A DNA stretch of 64,000 nucleotides from Blautia parvula (GTDB lineage Bacteria; Bacillota; Clostridia; Lachnospirales; Lachnospiraceae): positions 2,636,001 to 2,700,000 of the forward strand of contig NZ_CP084061.1 in assembly GCF_020215665.1 (NCBI RefSeq), given 5' to 3'. Below are positions 32,754 through 41,498 of the stretch, one piece after another (the stretch's first letter is position 1; each line of letters opens with the position of its first letter). Below the pieces are notes generated by a model, which made no database searches, was not told the origin of the DNA, and saw nothing but the letters and a program-made list of their open reading frames with translations. Position numbers and translations under genes: made by a program.

Positions 32754-34064
32754 TTAATTTTGACATGCGAGTACTGCAATCCCTTCTTTTGCCGGAAGAC
32801 GGACTTCAATCTCTCCCTCTGCTGCCGCATAAATCTGTGTCCGGGTCATTTCCCAGACATCCAATACCTCAACGCTGTAGCAGCCGGCTTTCGGAAGTTT
32901 CATAGAACAAATAGAAGGACAGCTACGGGCAAAATACCGCAGATATACTTTCTCTTTAAAATGTCCAAAATACTGAGGATCTGCAAGCAGCATTTTTTCT
33001 TTTTCTTTTTCCGTTAATTTTGTCATTGCAAAAGCAAAACCTCGAATGGACTCCGGAAGCTGCATCAGCTTCTGCAGCAATGCACTGTTATCTTCCTGTG
33101 TATCCACTGATCCCTGTTGTTCATATCCGGAAACTATCGGAGACAAGGCTCCCGGAAAACTTTCCAGAATTTCCTTCAGCCATTGAATGCGCCTTGGGCT
33201 CTCCCCCTTTAAGCGGCCGCCTTTTGCCCACCAGAGTACCTCATGTTCTGCATAATAAGTTTCCCCATGGGAGGCATAAGCTCCCTGTGTGTATACACAC
33301 CAGAACCGGTTCACTACTTCAAAAGCAGAAAGATTCCCCCAGTTTTGCTGCAGATTCCCTTCATATCCCATCTCGTCATAAATTACCGGTTTTCCATACC
33401 TTTTCATTAGAGTCCCTGCCTCCTGATACCAGCAGGATTGTATGGAAACATGACTTATGGTATCGTGAGAAGAATCATAAAATTTCTGCCAGTTATGACA
33501 GCTTATAAGATGTTTCTGAGTATCATTATCTGCAAGAAAACTTTCCAGTTCCCTCCAGTCCTCCTCCTTAAAATCATACATTACATCATATTCATTTGCA
33601 AGACTCCACCAGACATTCTTTCGAGCTGAGATTCGCTGAATAATATAGGATAGATATTTTTTTCGTTCACTCATGGTCAGATGCGCAAATCCCCATTTAT
33701 CATATGGATGGAATAAAATGAGGTCTGCCTGCACACCCATTTCCTCCAGTTCATCCAGAACTGTCTCTAGGCGCTTCCAATATATTTCCACCGGACGATC
33801 TACACATATCTTATTCCCTTCCATTTCAAACGGAAACACATCCGGTTCTTCACGTACATACTCATAATATTTTGGAAAAATACAAAACCTGATTTTGTTA
33901 AACGGTGAAATCCTGAGTGTCTCCAAAGTCTCCCTGATCCTGTATTCCGGCTGATATAACAATGCATACACCGTTGTGCCAAAAGGGATATACGGTGTAC
34001 CGTCCTCATACTCAAACCTGGATCCTTTTGTTAATACCTTTCCGCATTTCCTGTTCCCATTCAT
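32754..34064 (-). CDS. DUF5605/DUF4038-like glycosidase (TIM barrel)
   Basis: 436-residue cytoplasmic protein resembling the DUF5060/DUF4038/DUF5605 group of glycoside-hydrolase-like TIM barrels common in gut Firmicutes. Candidate catalytic residues are Glu158 in WWSLANEYD (acid/base, GH clan A style Asn-Glu) and Glu231 in VIYDEMGYEG (nucleophile). YIPFGTTVYALL and LILFHPYDKWGF are family-like segments. The C-terminal ~90 residues look like a beta-sandwich. It probably cleaves an oligosaccharide produced or imported together with the neighbouring GH3 enzyme and esterase. The linkage specificity is unknown. AAAGGTG lies 7 nt before the ATG. Confidence 0.75.
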   Translation of the reverse strand: MNGNRKCGKVLTKGSRFEYEDGTPYIPFGTTVYALLYQPEYRIRETLETLRISPFNKIRFCIFPKYYEYVREEPDVFPFEMEGNKICVDRPVEIYWKRLETVLDELEEMGVQADLILFHPYDKWGFAHLTMSERKKYLSYIIQRISARKNVWWSLANEYDVMYDFKEEDWRELESFLADNDTQKHLISCHNWQKFYDSSHDTISHVSIQSCWYQEAGTLMKRYGKPVIYDEMGYEGNLQQNWGNLSAFEVVNRFWCVYTQGAYASHGETYYAEHEVLWWAKGGRLKGESPRRIQWLKEILESFPGALSPIVSGYEQQGSVDTQEDNSALLQKLMQLPESIRGFAFAMTKLTEKEKEKMLLADPQYFGHFKEKVYLRYFARSCPSICSMKLPKAGCYSVEVLDVWEMTRTQIYAAAEGEIEVRLPAKEGIAVLACQN

Positions 34065-34120
34065 TTATCTGCACCTTTCTTTCTCCTGATTTTTATCTGC
34101 CGCAGCAAATTTATCTGTAT

Positions 34121-36505
34121 CTATAACGCTTCAAGTTCATCTGAAAGAGATGTCAGTATTTCATTCAGTTCTACTGCATCCGGTACCATGGATATCATCA
34201 CCATACCAAGAAAATCCGCAAGTTTGTCATTCAACATCATAGCCAGATCCCCTTCTTCCATCTTCTCCAGCAGTCCATCTGTATATTTATTTACGATTTG
34301 TACTGCGTCTTTATTCTTTATCACTTCAGAAACTCTGCTGTTTCCGTTTAGTTTGTATGCACTCTCCCCAATGATCCGCAGGGGAATTTCTGCAATGATA
34401 TCCTCCTTGGCTGAAGATGTAGCTACATAAAGTTTAAACTTTCCAACCGGCAGTATCCAGCTCTTTTTATCAGCATCAAAGTACCGGAATGCATCTTTTG
34501 TTATCTGCACAGATATTTCTTGTTCCTCCTGGGGCTCCAGCTCTGCTTTTGCAAATCCAACCAGTTCCTTAACCGGCCGAAGTACATGAGGATTTTCTTC
34601 TGACGCGTAAATCTGTACCACTTCACTTCCCTTGCAATGACCTGTATTTTTTACTATAACAGAAATATCAAGCGTGTCTTCCTCCAGAACGCGGAATATC
34701 CTTTCCTTTTCCCTGCAGCTTATTTCAAATTTTGTGTAGGATAAACCGTAACCAAAAGGATACTGTACCTCCACTTTACGTTTTTCATAACTGCGGTATC
34801 CCACAAAGATCCCTTCCCCATAGTACACATGGTTTCCTTCCCCTGGGAAATTCGGATAGCACGGTGTATCCTCAAGCCTTTTCGGAAATGTCACCGGCAG
34901 CTTTCCTCCCGGATATGCTTCGCCAAACAGCATATCTGCAGCTGCTACGCCGCCCATACATCCCGGTATAAAAATACACAATATACTGTCAGCATATTTC
35001 TCCCATGTTCTCATGTCCACCGGACCTGCCACGTTCAGAAGGACAACTGTCTTTAGCCCTTTTTCTTTTGCCAGCTTCAACACCCGGGGAAGCCTCTGCC
35101 TGTCTTCCTTTTCTATATCCATGTCTGCACGGTCCGCATTCTCCCCCGCCGGTGCCGTAACGGTATAGACCAGTACATCGGCATTATCCATATCCTCATA
35201 TGAAATCACAACATCCCTGTATTTTTCACATGCTTCAAATACATTACTATGTATACCTGTTATCACTGCAGTAGACCCGGTGCCGCATTCCATAAATTTC
35301 TTGCTGCGTTTTCCGTAAAATGTAACCCTACCGCTCTGCTTCAGTGGAAGCCCCCCTCCTTCATTCTTTAACAGAATACTGCCGGCAGCAATGCAGCGGC
35401 GCATTTTCTCACAAATTTCCTCCCGCTTATAAGTAAACTCTTTCCCAGCCCTGCTGTCTCGTATCCTAAGAATCAGATTCAGAATCCGCTCTACAGATCT
35501 GTCCAAGTCTTTTATAGAAAAAGTACCATTTTCCAGCTGCTTTTTTACCTCTGTCATATCCGTCGGACCACAGAGAATCATGTCCATACCCGCCATGATC
35601 GCCTCTGCTTTTCTCTCTTTTACCGCTCCCCAGTCACAGACAACTGTACCATCAAATCCCCACTCTTTTCTGAGCCAATCATTTAGAATTTCCCCGTTAT
35701 AAGATGAAAATTTTCCATTAATAGAATTGTACGCGCTCATGATAGTCAGAACGTTTGCCCTCTGAACCGAATCCTGAAATCCTCTGCCGTAAATTTCCCG
35801 CAGCGCACGTTCCGATACATGTGTATCTGCAGTATTGCGGTTTGTTTCCTGGTTATTAGCCAGAAAATGTTTTGCGCAGGCGGCTGTTCCGGCGGACTGT
35901 ATTCCTTTGATCACCTCGACTGCGGTATCTGCCACCAGTCTTGGGTCTTCGCCGTACATCTCATAACCACGTCCACCAAGGGGATCCCTGATAATATCCA
36001 CATTCGGCCCCATGCAGTTATCCACCCCTGATGCCCGCATTTCCTGTCCTATAGCCTCACCGATGTCTCTTGCTACAGTTTTATCGAAGGCAGCGCCTAT
36101 ATTAATCCCCGAGGGAAAGCACAGAAACTCTTTTCCCCGAGGACGAAAGTGTTTCATATGCTGAATCACATTTAGCATCATTGGTTCTTCTTTATACTGT
36201 TTTTCTGCCTCATCGAGGTCTATTTCATTCAATACCGCCAATTCTGTAAATCTGGTAAACAGTTTTTTTGTCTCCTCTACAGCATCTGCACGCTCCGGCG
36301 CACTTAAATAGTCGAGTAATATCTGATTTCCATTAACACCGGTTGCCCCATCCAGCAGATACAAAGAAGGAATGTCCATATCCGGAATCGCCAGCGTATG
36401 GCACGCAGAATATTCCCCCACAAGATTCAGCTTTTCATCAATGGTCAATTCTCCCATAACCTTCTTAACGGATGCTTTATCAATTAATTTTGTTCTTGTT
36501 TTCAT
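34121..36505 (-). CDS. Glycoside hydrolase family 3 (beta-glucosidase/xylosidase-like)
   Basis: 794-residue GH3 enzyme without a signal peptide, so intracellular. The N-terminal barrel has the nucleophile Asp291 in VVCDWGAV and the substrate-binding KHFLANNQE near 212-220. The alpha/beta sandwich follows (VLLNVAGPVDMRTW, FIPGCMGGVAAADMLFGEAYPGGKLPVTFP), then a fibronectin-III-like domain (VQIYASEENPHVLRPVKELVGF). It releases terminal sugars from beta-linked oligosaccharides; glucose, xylose and arabinose substrates are all possible. First gene of the operon with the DUF5605-like protein (56 nt) and the esterase. GGAG lies 7 nt before the ATG. A tail of ~90 residues beyond the usual fold has no recognised motif. 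Confidence 0.92.
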   Translation of the reverse strand: MKTRTKLIDKASVKKVMGELTIDEKLNLVGEYSACHTLAIPDMDIPSLYLLDGATGVNGNQILLDYLSAPERADAVEETKKLFTRFTELAVLNEIDLDEAEKQYKEEPMMLNVIQHMKHFRPRGKEFLCFPSGINIGAAFDKTVARDIGEAIGQEMRASGVDNCMGPNVDIIRDPLGGRGYEMYGEDPRLVADTAVEVIKGIQSAGTAACAKHFLANNQETNRNTADTHVSERALREIYGRGFQDSVQRANVLTIMSAYNSINGKFSSYNGEILNDWLRKEWGFDGTVVCDWGAVKERKAEAIMAGMDMILCGPTDMTEVKKQLENGTFSIKDLDRSVERILNLILRIRDSRAGKEFTYKREEICEKMRRCIAAGSILLKNEGGGLPLKQSGRVTFYGKRSKKFMECGTGSTAVITGIHSNVFEACEKYRDVVISYEDMDNADVLVYTVTAPAGENADRADMDIEKEDRQRLPRVLKLAKEKGLKTVVLLNVAGPVDMRTWEKYADSILCIFIPGCMGGVAAADMLFGEAYPGGKLPVTFPKRLEDTPCYPNFPGEGNHVYYGEGIFVGYRSYEKRKVEVQYPFGYGLSYTKFEISCREKERIFRVLEEDTLDISVIVKNTGHCKGSEVVQIYASEENPHVLRPVKELVGFAKAELEPQEEQEISVQITKDAFRYFDADKKSWILPVGKFKLYVATSSAKEDIIAEIPLRIIGESAYKLNGNSRVSEVIKNKDAVQIVNKYTDGLLEKMEEGDLAMMLNDKLADFLGMVMISMVPDAVELNEILTSLSDELEAL

Positions 36506-36540
36506 TCTTGTTCTCCTTAATCATTCTATCTTGTTCTAAA

Positions 36541-36582
36541 ATAAAACAACACCCGTATTTTTCATATCACGGATGTTGTTCT
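36541..36582 (-). terminator. Intrinsic terminator after the second AraC gene
   Basis: A 12-bp stem with one mismatch (arms 36545-36556 and 36569-36580, AACAACA/TGTTGTT) and a U-rich minus-strand tail. It separates the regulator from the GH3 operon. Confidence 0.75.
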
Positions 36583-36606
36583 TTTAATACGTATATTGTT
36601 TTTCTG

Positions 36607-37746
36607 TTACTGTCTCTGTCTTTGATAACTTTCTATATATTTATTCTGTTTGCGGTATTCTTTTGGTGTCACTCCATATACATCCTGAAACTTCTTTGTA
36701 AAATGGCTCTGGCTGGAAAAACAAAAATAATTCGCAATGATGGAAATCGGATAATTTGTATACCGCAGCATATTGGATGCGTGTTCGCAGCGTTCCCGCA
36801 AAATATACTGCTGTATTGTCATTCCTTCATTCTGTGAAAAGATTTTGGACAGATATGTCCGATTAATCGATAATTCATCCGCTATGTCATGTACTTTAAA
36901 GTTTGTCCGCAGATGATTGGCAATATAATCTTTACATCTTTCCACATGCAGGTTTTTTTTCTGTCGGCTCTTCTGTTTGCGTACTAATTTCGCATAGGTA
37001 AGCTCCATGTCAAAAGTTAATTTTTTCATATCTTTCATGTCCTTTGTCTGCTGCAGCTTCTGCAGGAAATAATCAGACAGATCATATGCCTCCTCCGGAT
37101 TTGCTCCGCCGCGTACCGCTGCACGGCAGCACAGCGTGACACTTGCCACACAAAGATATTCCATCCGTTTCTTTTCCTCCCAGGCAACCTGTCCGACACC
37201 TTCCGGCTCCGGCATTTTTGAAAGTTCAAATAACTTCTCCAAATCCCCTCGTTCGATTGCCTCTAAGAATACAGTCTCATATTCAATACTGTTATGGATT
37301 CTGTTCCATTCAGACTTATCGAGCAGATACATTTCATATCCTTTTGCATCCTGCAGTATATGATATTCTCCCACCCAATGGATCTCCACCTCCTCTTCTA
37401 TCATCTGTCTGCCAGTCAGAAAGAAATAAGAGGAAGCTGTCACATTGGCCAGACGCCGCAGGTCTTCCTGTACCGGTCCCCACACGACGGCTGTACCTGC
37501 ATCATCTGTGAACATTCCATAGAAATGTGTCTCTGTACTGCCGTAAATAAACGGTTTTCCAATTTCCTCAAGTTGTTTCATCCAACGGGCTATCGCCTCA
37601 TCATCTCTATTCCACTCCACCGCATCCGTATTTTCTTTTGGAATGCAGATATGTTTTACGGTTTCGTCTGACTGTCTTTTATATATACTTACAGGAACCC
37701 TGCTCCCAACATAAAGTCTGTTCAGAAAAAATTCTATTCTATCCAT
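36607..37746 (-). CDS. AraC-family regulator, large form
   Basis: 379-residue transcription factor. The first ~270 residues form an uncharacterised sensor region (EWNRDDEAIARWMKQLEEIG, FFLTGRQMIEEEV). The C-terminal ~100 residues are a typical double helix-turn-helix: VHDIADELSINRTYLSKIFSQN, then ISIIANYFCFSSQSHFTKKFQ and GVTPKEYRKQ. The ATG at 37746 follows GAGGTGA by 5 nt; the GTG at 37755 is part of that site. It lies between two glycosidase operons with terminators on both sides and probably activates one or both. It is not a response regulator, as no receiver domain is present. Confidence 0.88.
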   Translation of the reverse strand: MDRIEFFLNRLYVGSRVPVSIYKRQSDETVKHICIPKENTDAVEWNRDDEAIARWMKQLEEIGKPFIYGSTETHFYGMFTDDAGTAVVWGPVQEDLRRLANVTASSYFFLTGRQMIEEEVEIHWVGEYHILQDAKGYEMYLLDKSEWNRIHNSIEYETVFLEAIERGDLEKLFELSKMPEPEGVGQVAWEEKKRMEYLCVASVTLCCRAAVRGGANPEEAYDLSDYFLQKLQQTKDMKDMKKLTFDMELTYAKLVRKQKSRQKKNLHVERCKDYIANHLRTNFKVHDIADELSINRTYLSKIFSQNEGMTIQQYILRERCEHASNMLRYTNYPISIIANYFCFSSQSHFTKKFQDVYGVTPKEYRKQNKYIESYQRQRQ

Positions 37747-37793
37747 ACCAATCACCTCATTTCATTCTATCACATTTTGAGGCTTTATTCAGC

Positions 37794-37840
37794 ACAAAAA
37801 GCCCTGCCCAAAATTCTTCTGAACCGAGCAGAGCTTCTTT
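37794..37840 (-). terminator. Intrinsic terminator after the GPH symporter
   Basis: A 9-bp stem with one mismatch (AAGCCCTGC 37799-37807, GCAGAGCTT 37828-37836), a 20-nt loop and a minus-strand U-run. It ends the GH43-GH3-symporter operon. Confidence 0.65.
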
Positions 37841-37853
37841 GAATATGATTCTT

Positions 37854-39218
37854 TTATTGTACTGCAGCCTTTCGCCTTTCTTCCAGTTCTTCACGGATTT
37901 TCGGCATCTTCTTATCCAGATCAAACAGTCTGATAAAGAGAATCAGAAATGCATACAGTACTGCAGGTATCCAGCAGTACAGCGCCACAATAGATCCCAT
38001 TGCTGTTGAAGACTGGACAGCCAATGTCCCGTCGAATCCACAGATTCCCATCAGAAGTCCTACACCGCCGGCAGCAATCCCACCTGACAGTTTCCCGGCA
38101 AAGCTGTTGATCGCACTCAGTACACCCTCCACTCGTACACCCTTTTTCCATTCATGGTAATCCATAATATCAAGGAGCAGCAGAACTGTATAGTAAGAGG
38201 GCGCCATACTTGCAAGTGACTGGAATAAGCTGCCCAGAACCAGCAGTGGTATATTGGCCCCTGCAATACCTCTGATTACGCTTCCGATGATTCCAATAAA
38301 AAATGAATACAGAAACAACTGTTTCAGGGATATCTTACTCAGCAGTTTTGGCATCAGCAACAAAAGGAATGGTGTGATAAGTCCCAGCATATTCACAATA
38401 CTCAGAAGCTTGATATCACCTACCACATATGCGAAATAATAAGTTCCAACACTGGAAACGGAATTGCTAATCAAGTTTACAAATAAAGTGATTCCACAAA
38501 AAATCCATATGTATTTATTCTGCATTGCCGGAACAAAATCCTTAAATCCTATTTTTACTGCAGCACCTGCCGTTGTATCCACCTTTTCTTTTACAAGCAG
38601 GAACCGTCCCATACCAATCAGCATCATCGGGATTGCCATGATCAATGTCATTGTCGTCCATCCGCCTTTTGTCGTTCCAAGAGTTCCCATCAGGATTGGG
38701 AAAACCATACCAGCCGCCGTGCAGAAGAGCATGACAAGCAGACCGTTTACAGACAATAATTTTGTTCTGTCATCTTCATACTTAAAGGCACGGACAAGAT
38801 AAACCGCCTCAGAAGCATTGAGCAGTGTTACACAGATACAGTTGATGAACGAATAGATTGCAAAAACCCACACTGCCTTACCGAGATTTCCCAAATCCGG
38901 ACAGCTGAAAAGTAATACTGTTGCTGCCCATACAAACAATATACTGAATTCATACGGTCTTGCCTTTCCCCAGCGTGTCTTTGTTTTGTCAATCAGTACA
39001 CCTGCAAAGATATCTGTAACACCATCAAAAATCTTACTTGCCATTAACAGCGTACCTACAAGAACCGGTGACATAGCAAGGATATTCGTACAATAAAAGG
39101 TAATCTGCATAAGAACAATTACATTGACTGCTATGGAAATTGCTCTCCCGGACCATCCTGCCATCTGAATTGGACGCATTCTATATGGATCCTGTTGATA
39201 CTTTTTTTCTTTTTTCAT
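37854..39218 (-). CDS. GPH-family (MelB-type) sugar:cation symporter
   Basis: 454-residue membrane protein with about 12 hydrophobic helices, resembling the glycoside-pentoside-hexuronide symporters. Family features are the early motif GVTDIFAGVLIDKTKTRWGKARPYE in loop 2-3 and DIMDYHEWKKGVRVEGVLSAINSFAGKLSGG in the second half. It should import a glycoside or oligosaccharide with sodium or protons. It lies 3 nt downstream of a GH3 gene and in one operon with GH43, so its cargo is probably the substrate of these intracellular enzymes, for example a xylo- or arabino-oligosaccharide. GGAG precedes the ATG. Confidence 0.92.
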   Translation of the reverse strand: MKKEKKYQQDPYRMRPIQMAGWSGRAISIAVNVIVLMQITFYCTNILAMSPVLVGTLLMASKIFDGVTDIFAGVLIDKTKTRWGKARPYEFSILFVWAATVLLFSCPDLGNLGKAVWVFAIYSFINCICVTLLNASEAVYLVRAFKYEDDRTKLLSVNGLLVMLFCTAAGMVFPILMGTLGTTKGGWTTMTLIMAIPMMLIGMGRFLLVKEKVDTTAGAAVKIGFKDFVPAMQNKYIWIFCGITLFVNLISNSVSSVGTYYFAYVVGDIKLLSIVNMLGLITPFLLLLMPKLLSKISLKQLFLYSFFIGIIGSVIRGIAGANIPLLVLGSLFQSLASMAPSYYTVLLLLDIMDYHEWKKGVRVEGVLSAINSFAGKLSGGIAAGGVGLLMGICGFDGTLAVQSSTAMGSIVALYCWIPAVLYAFLILFIRLFDLDKKMPKIREELEERRKAAVQ

Positions 39219-39221
39219 TTT

Positions 39222-41483
39222 TTATTCTCCTTCTCTGTTGACTGCCTCAACCAACTGCTCCAGCATTTCATATGTAAGCCCCGGAGCAAAAGATAACATT
39301 GCCCGCAGAGGCATTGCGTTGGACGTGGCTTCCAGTGCCTTTTTATTCATAAATTCATCTTCTATATCTTCATCCTGCTGTTCCTGCATATGAGGAAAGA
39401 ACTGCCCCATAAGTTTCATGGCTTTTGGACTTTTTTTGAAATCACCCATGGGCGAATTGATGGTAAATCTTTCTTTTTTTAAATATTTAGGCTTTACTTT
39501 CACTTCCGCTGTGTGCAGAATCTGCTCTGCTGACGCCCCAATCTGTATCGCATAACTTCCCTCCGGTACATACCAGTCATGCAGTCCTTTATCCCACTGT
39601 GCAAATGCTCTCCTGTCAAGCCGGATATGTATCTTTTTCTTTTCCCCGGATTTCAACTCTGTTTTTTCAAATGCACGAAGCTCTCTGACTGGCCGGACTG
39701 ATACCCCATGTAAAGGTTCCACATATATCTGGACCAGTGCTTTTCCTGTTCTATCACTGATATTTTCTACATCGACAGATACATGCAGTGTTTCACAATC
39801 TGTCATTTCCCTGCGGTCAAGCTGCAGGTTAGAATATCGAAATTCAGAATAAGACAATCCATGGCCAAACGCAAACAAAGTCTCCTTTTTCACCGTCCCG
39901 TAATATCGGTATCCCACCAGCAGTCCTTCTCTGTAAATAATATCCTCTTTTTCTCTGCCATAATACGGATAGACAGGTGTATCCTCCACTCTCAGTGGAA
40001 ATGTCTCCGCAAGATGCCCGGAAGGATTGACATCACCAAATAAAAGCCGTACAGCCGCCTCACCGGCAGCTTCACCTGCAAGATAAAGTTCCAGGATTCC
40101 CTTTACCTGATTCACCCACGGCATAGTAACAGGCGCCCCGTTATGCAGCACCACAACCATATTAGGATTAACTTTTGCCACTTCACAAATCAGATGGTTC
40201 TGATATTCCGGCATATCCATTTTGTTTCTGTCCAGCCCTTCTGATTCGAAGTATTCCGGAAGTCCGGCAAAGATTACCACCTTGTCCGCATACTTTGCCA
40301 GCTCTGCCGCTTCTCTAAGCAACCTGTCATTATTTTTACCCTGATCACAGTATCCTTGAGCAAAAGTAATGTTTTCCATATCCGCCACTGCACTTTTTGC
40401 TGATGTAACTCTATATGGATGGATATGGGAGCTTCCTCCGCCTTGATATCGAGGTTTATCCGCATATTCCCCAATGAAAAGTATCTTGTCTTCTTTTTTC
40501 AAAGGAAGAATCTGCTCCTCATTTTTTAATAATACTGCACTTTCCTCTGCAGCTTTTTGTGCAGCTGCATGCCCCAGTTCAAAATCATATGCCGGCATAC
40601 ATTCCTGCTTTGCTGCCCGCTGCTGAATATCCAGAACTCTTCCAACTGCCCGGTCCAGAATCTCCATCTTTACCTTTCCGTCTTTCACTGCCTCTTCTAT
40701 GCGCCTCACATTATCCCTGGCTGGTCCCGGCATTTCAAGATCCAGCCCTGCCTGCAGACTTTCTACCGGATCATTACAGGCACCCCAATCGGTCACAACG
40801 ACTCCATCGAATCCCCATTCACTCCGTAAGATATCTGTCAGATATAAGCTATTTTCGCATGCATAAGTCCCATTTACCCTGTTATAAGAACACATCACTG
40901 TCCATGGTTTTCCATCTTTTACTGCCATCTCAAATGCAGGAAGATAGATTTCCCGCATTGTCACTTCATCCACCACAGAATTACTTGTCTGGCGGTAATA
41001 TTCCTGATTATTTGCCAGAAAATGTTTTGGACTTGCGCCCACTCCCTGGTTCTGTATACCTTTGATGAATCCAACTGCTATCTTTCCTGAAACATAGGGA
41101 TCCTCCGAATAATACTCAAAACTGCGTCCGCAAAGGGGAGACCGTTTTATATTAATGGACGGTCCTAATACCACACCAACGTTTTCCGCTCTGGCCAGTT
41201 TTCCAATCTCTGTACCTACCGCTTCCGCCAGATCCGGATCAAAGGAAGATGCAAGTGCACATCCTGCCGGAAAACAAACTGCGGTATTGCTCTCATTCAG
41301 TCCCAGATGGTCTGTAGCTTCAGTCTGCTTTCTCAGACCACTCGGCCCATCTGTCATCAGCATGGGCGGTATACCGGATTCTTCATCTCCCCATGTCTGC
41401 CAAAAATCTTTGCCCGCACACAATCTGGCCTTTTCTTCTATAGTCATAGACTGTAATCTCTCTTTTATCTCTCTACTGTACAT
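39222..41483 (-). CDS. Glycoside hydrolase family 3 (beta-glycosidase)
   Basis: 753-residue intracellular GH3 enzyme. Nucleophile Asp232 is in VVVTDWGAC; KHFLANNQEYYRQ (153-165) and GPSINIKRSPLCGRSFEYYSEDP are typical of the barrel. The second domain has NGAPVTMPWVNQ and LLFGDVNPSGHLAETFP. A fibronectin-III-like domain (VQIYVEPLHGVSVRPVREL) is followed by a C-terminal extension. It is distinct from the other GH3 at 34121-36505 (different length and motif wording). It sits between GH43 (15 nt) and the GPH symporter (3 nt) in one operon. Likely activity: beta-xylosidase or beta-glucosidase. AGAGGCGG precedes the ATG. Confidence 0.93.
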   Translation of the reverse strand: MYSREIKERLQSMTIEEKARLCAGKDFWQTWGDEESGIPPMLMTDGPSGLRKQTEATDHLGLNESNTAVCFPAGCALASSFDPDLAEAVGTEIGKLARAENVGVVLGPSINIKRSPLCGRSFEYYSEDPYVSGKIAVGFIKGIQNQGVGASPKHFLANNQEYYRQTSNSVVDEVTMREIYLPAFEMAVKDGKPWTVMCSYNRVNGTYACENSLYLTDILRSEWGFDGVVVTDWGACNDPVESLQAGLDLEMPGPARDNVRRIEEAVKDGKVKMEILDRAVGRVLDIQQRAAKQECMPAYDFELGHAAAQKAAEESAVLLKNEEQILPLKKEDKILFIGEYADKPRYQGGGSSHIHPYRVTSAKSAVADMENITFAQGYCDQGKNNDRLLREAAELAKYADKVVIFAGLPEYFESEGLDRNKMDMPEYQNHLICEVAKVNPNMVVVLHNGAPVTMPWVNQVKGILELYLAGEAAGEAAVRLLFGDVNPSGHLAETFPLRVEDTPVYPYYGREKEDIIYREGLLVGYRYYGTVKKETLFAFGHGLSYSEFRYSNLQLDRREMTDCETLHVSVDVENISDRTGKALVQIYVEPLHGVSVRPVRELRAFEKTELKSGEKKKIHIRLDRRAFAQWDKGLHDWYVPEGSYAIQIGASAEQILHTAEVKVKPKYLKKERFTINSPMGDFKKSPKAMKLMGQFFPHMQEQQDEDIEDEFMNKKALEATSNAMPLRAMLSFAPGLTYEMLEQLVEAVNREGE

Positions 41484-41498
41484 GATCCGCCTCTTTTC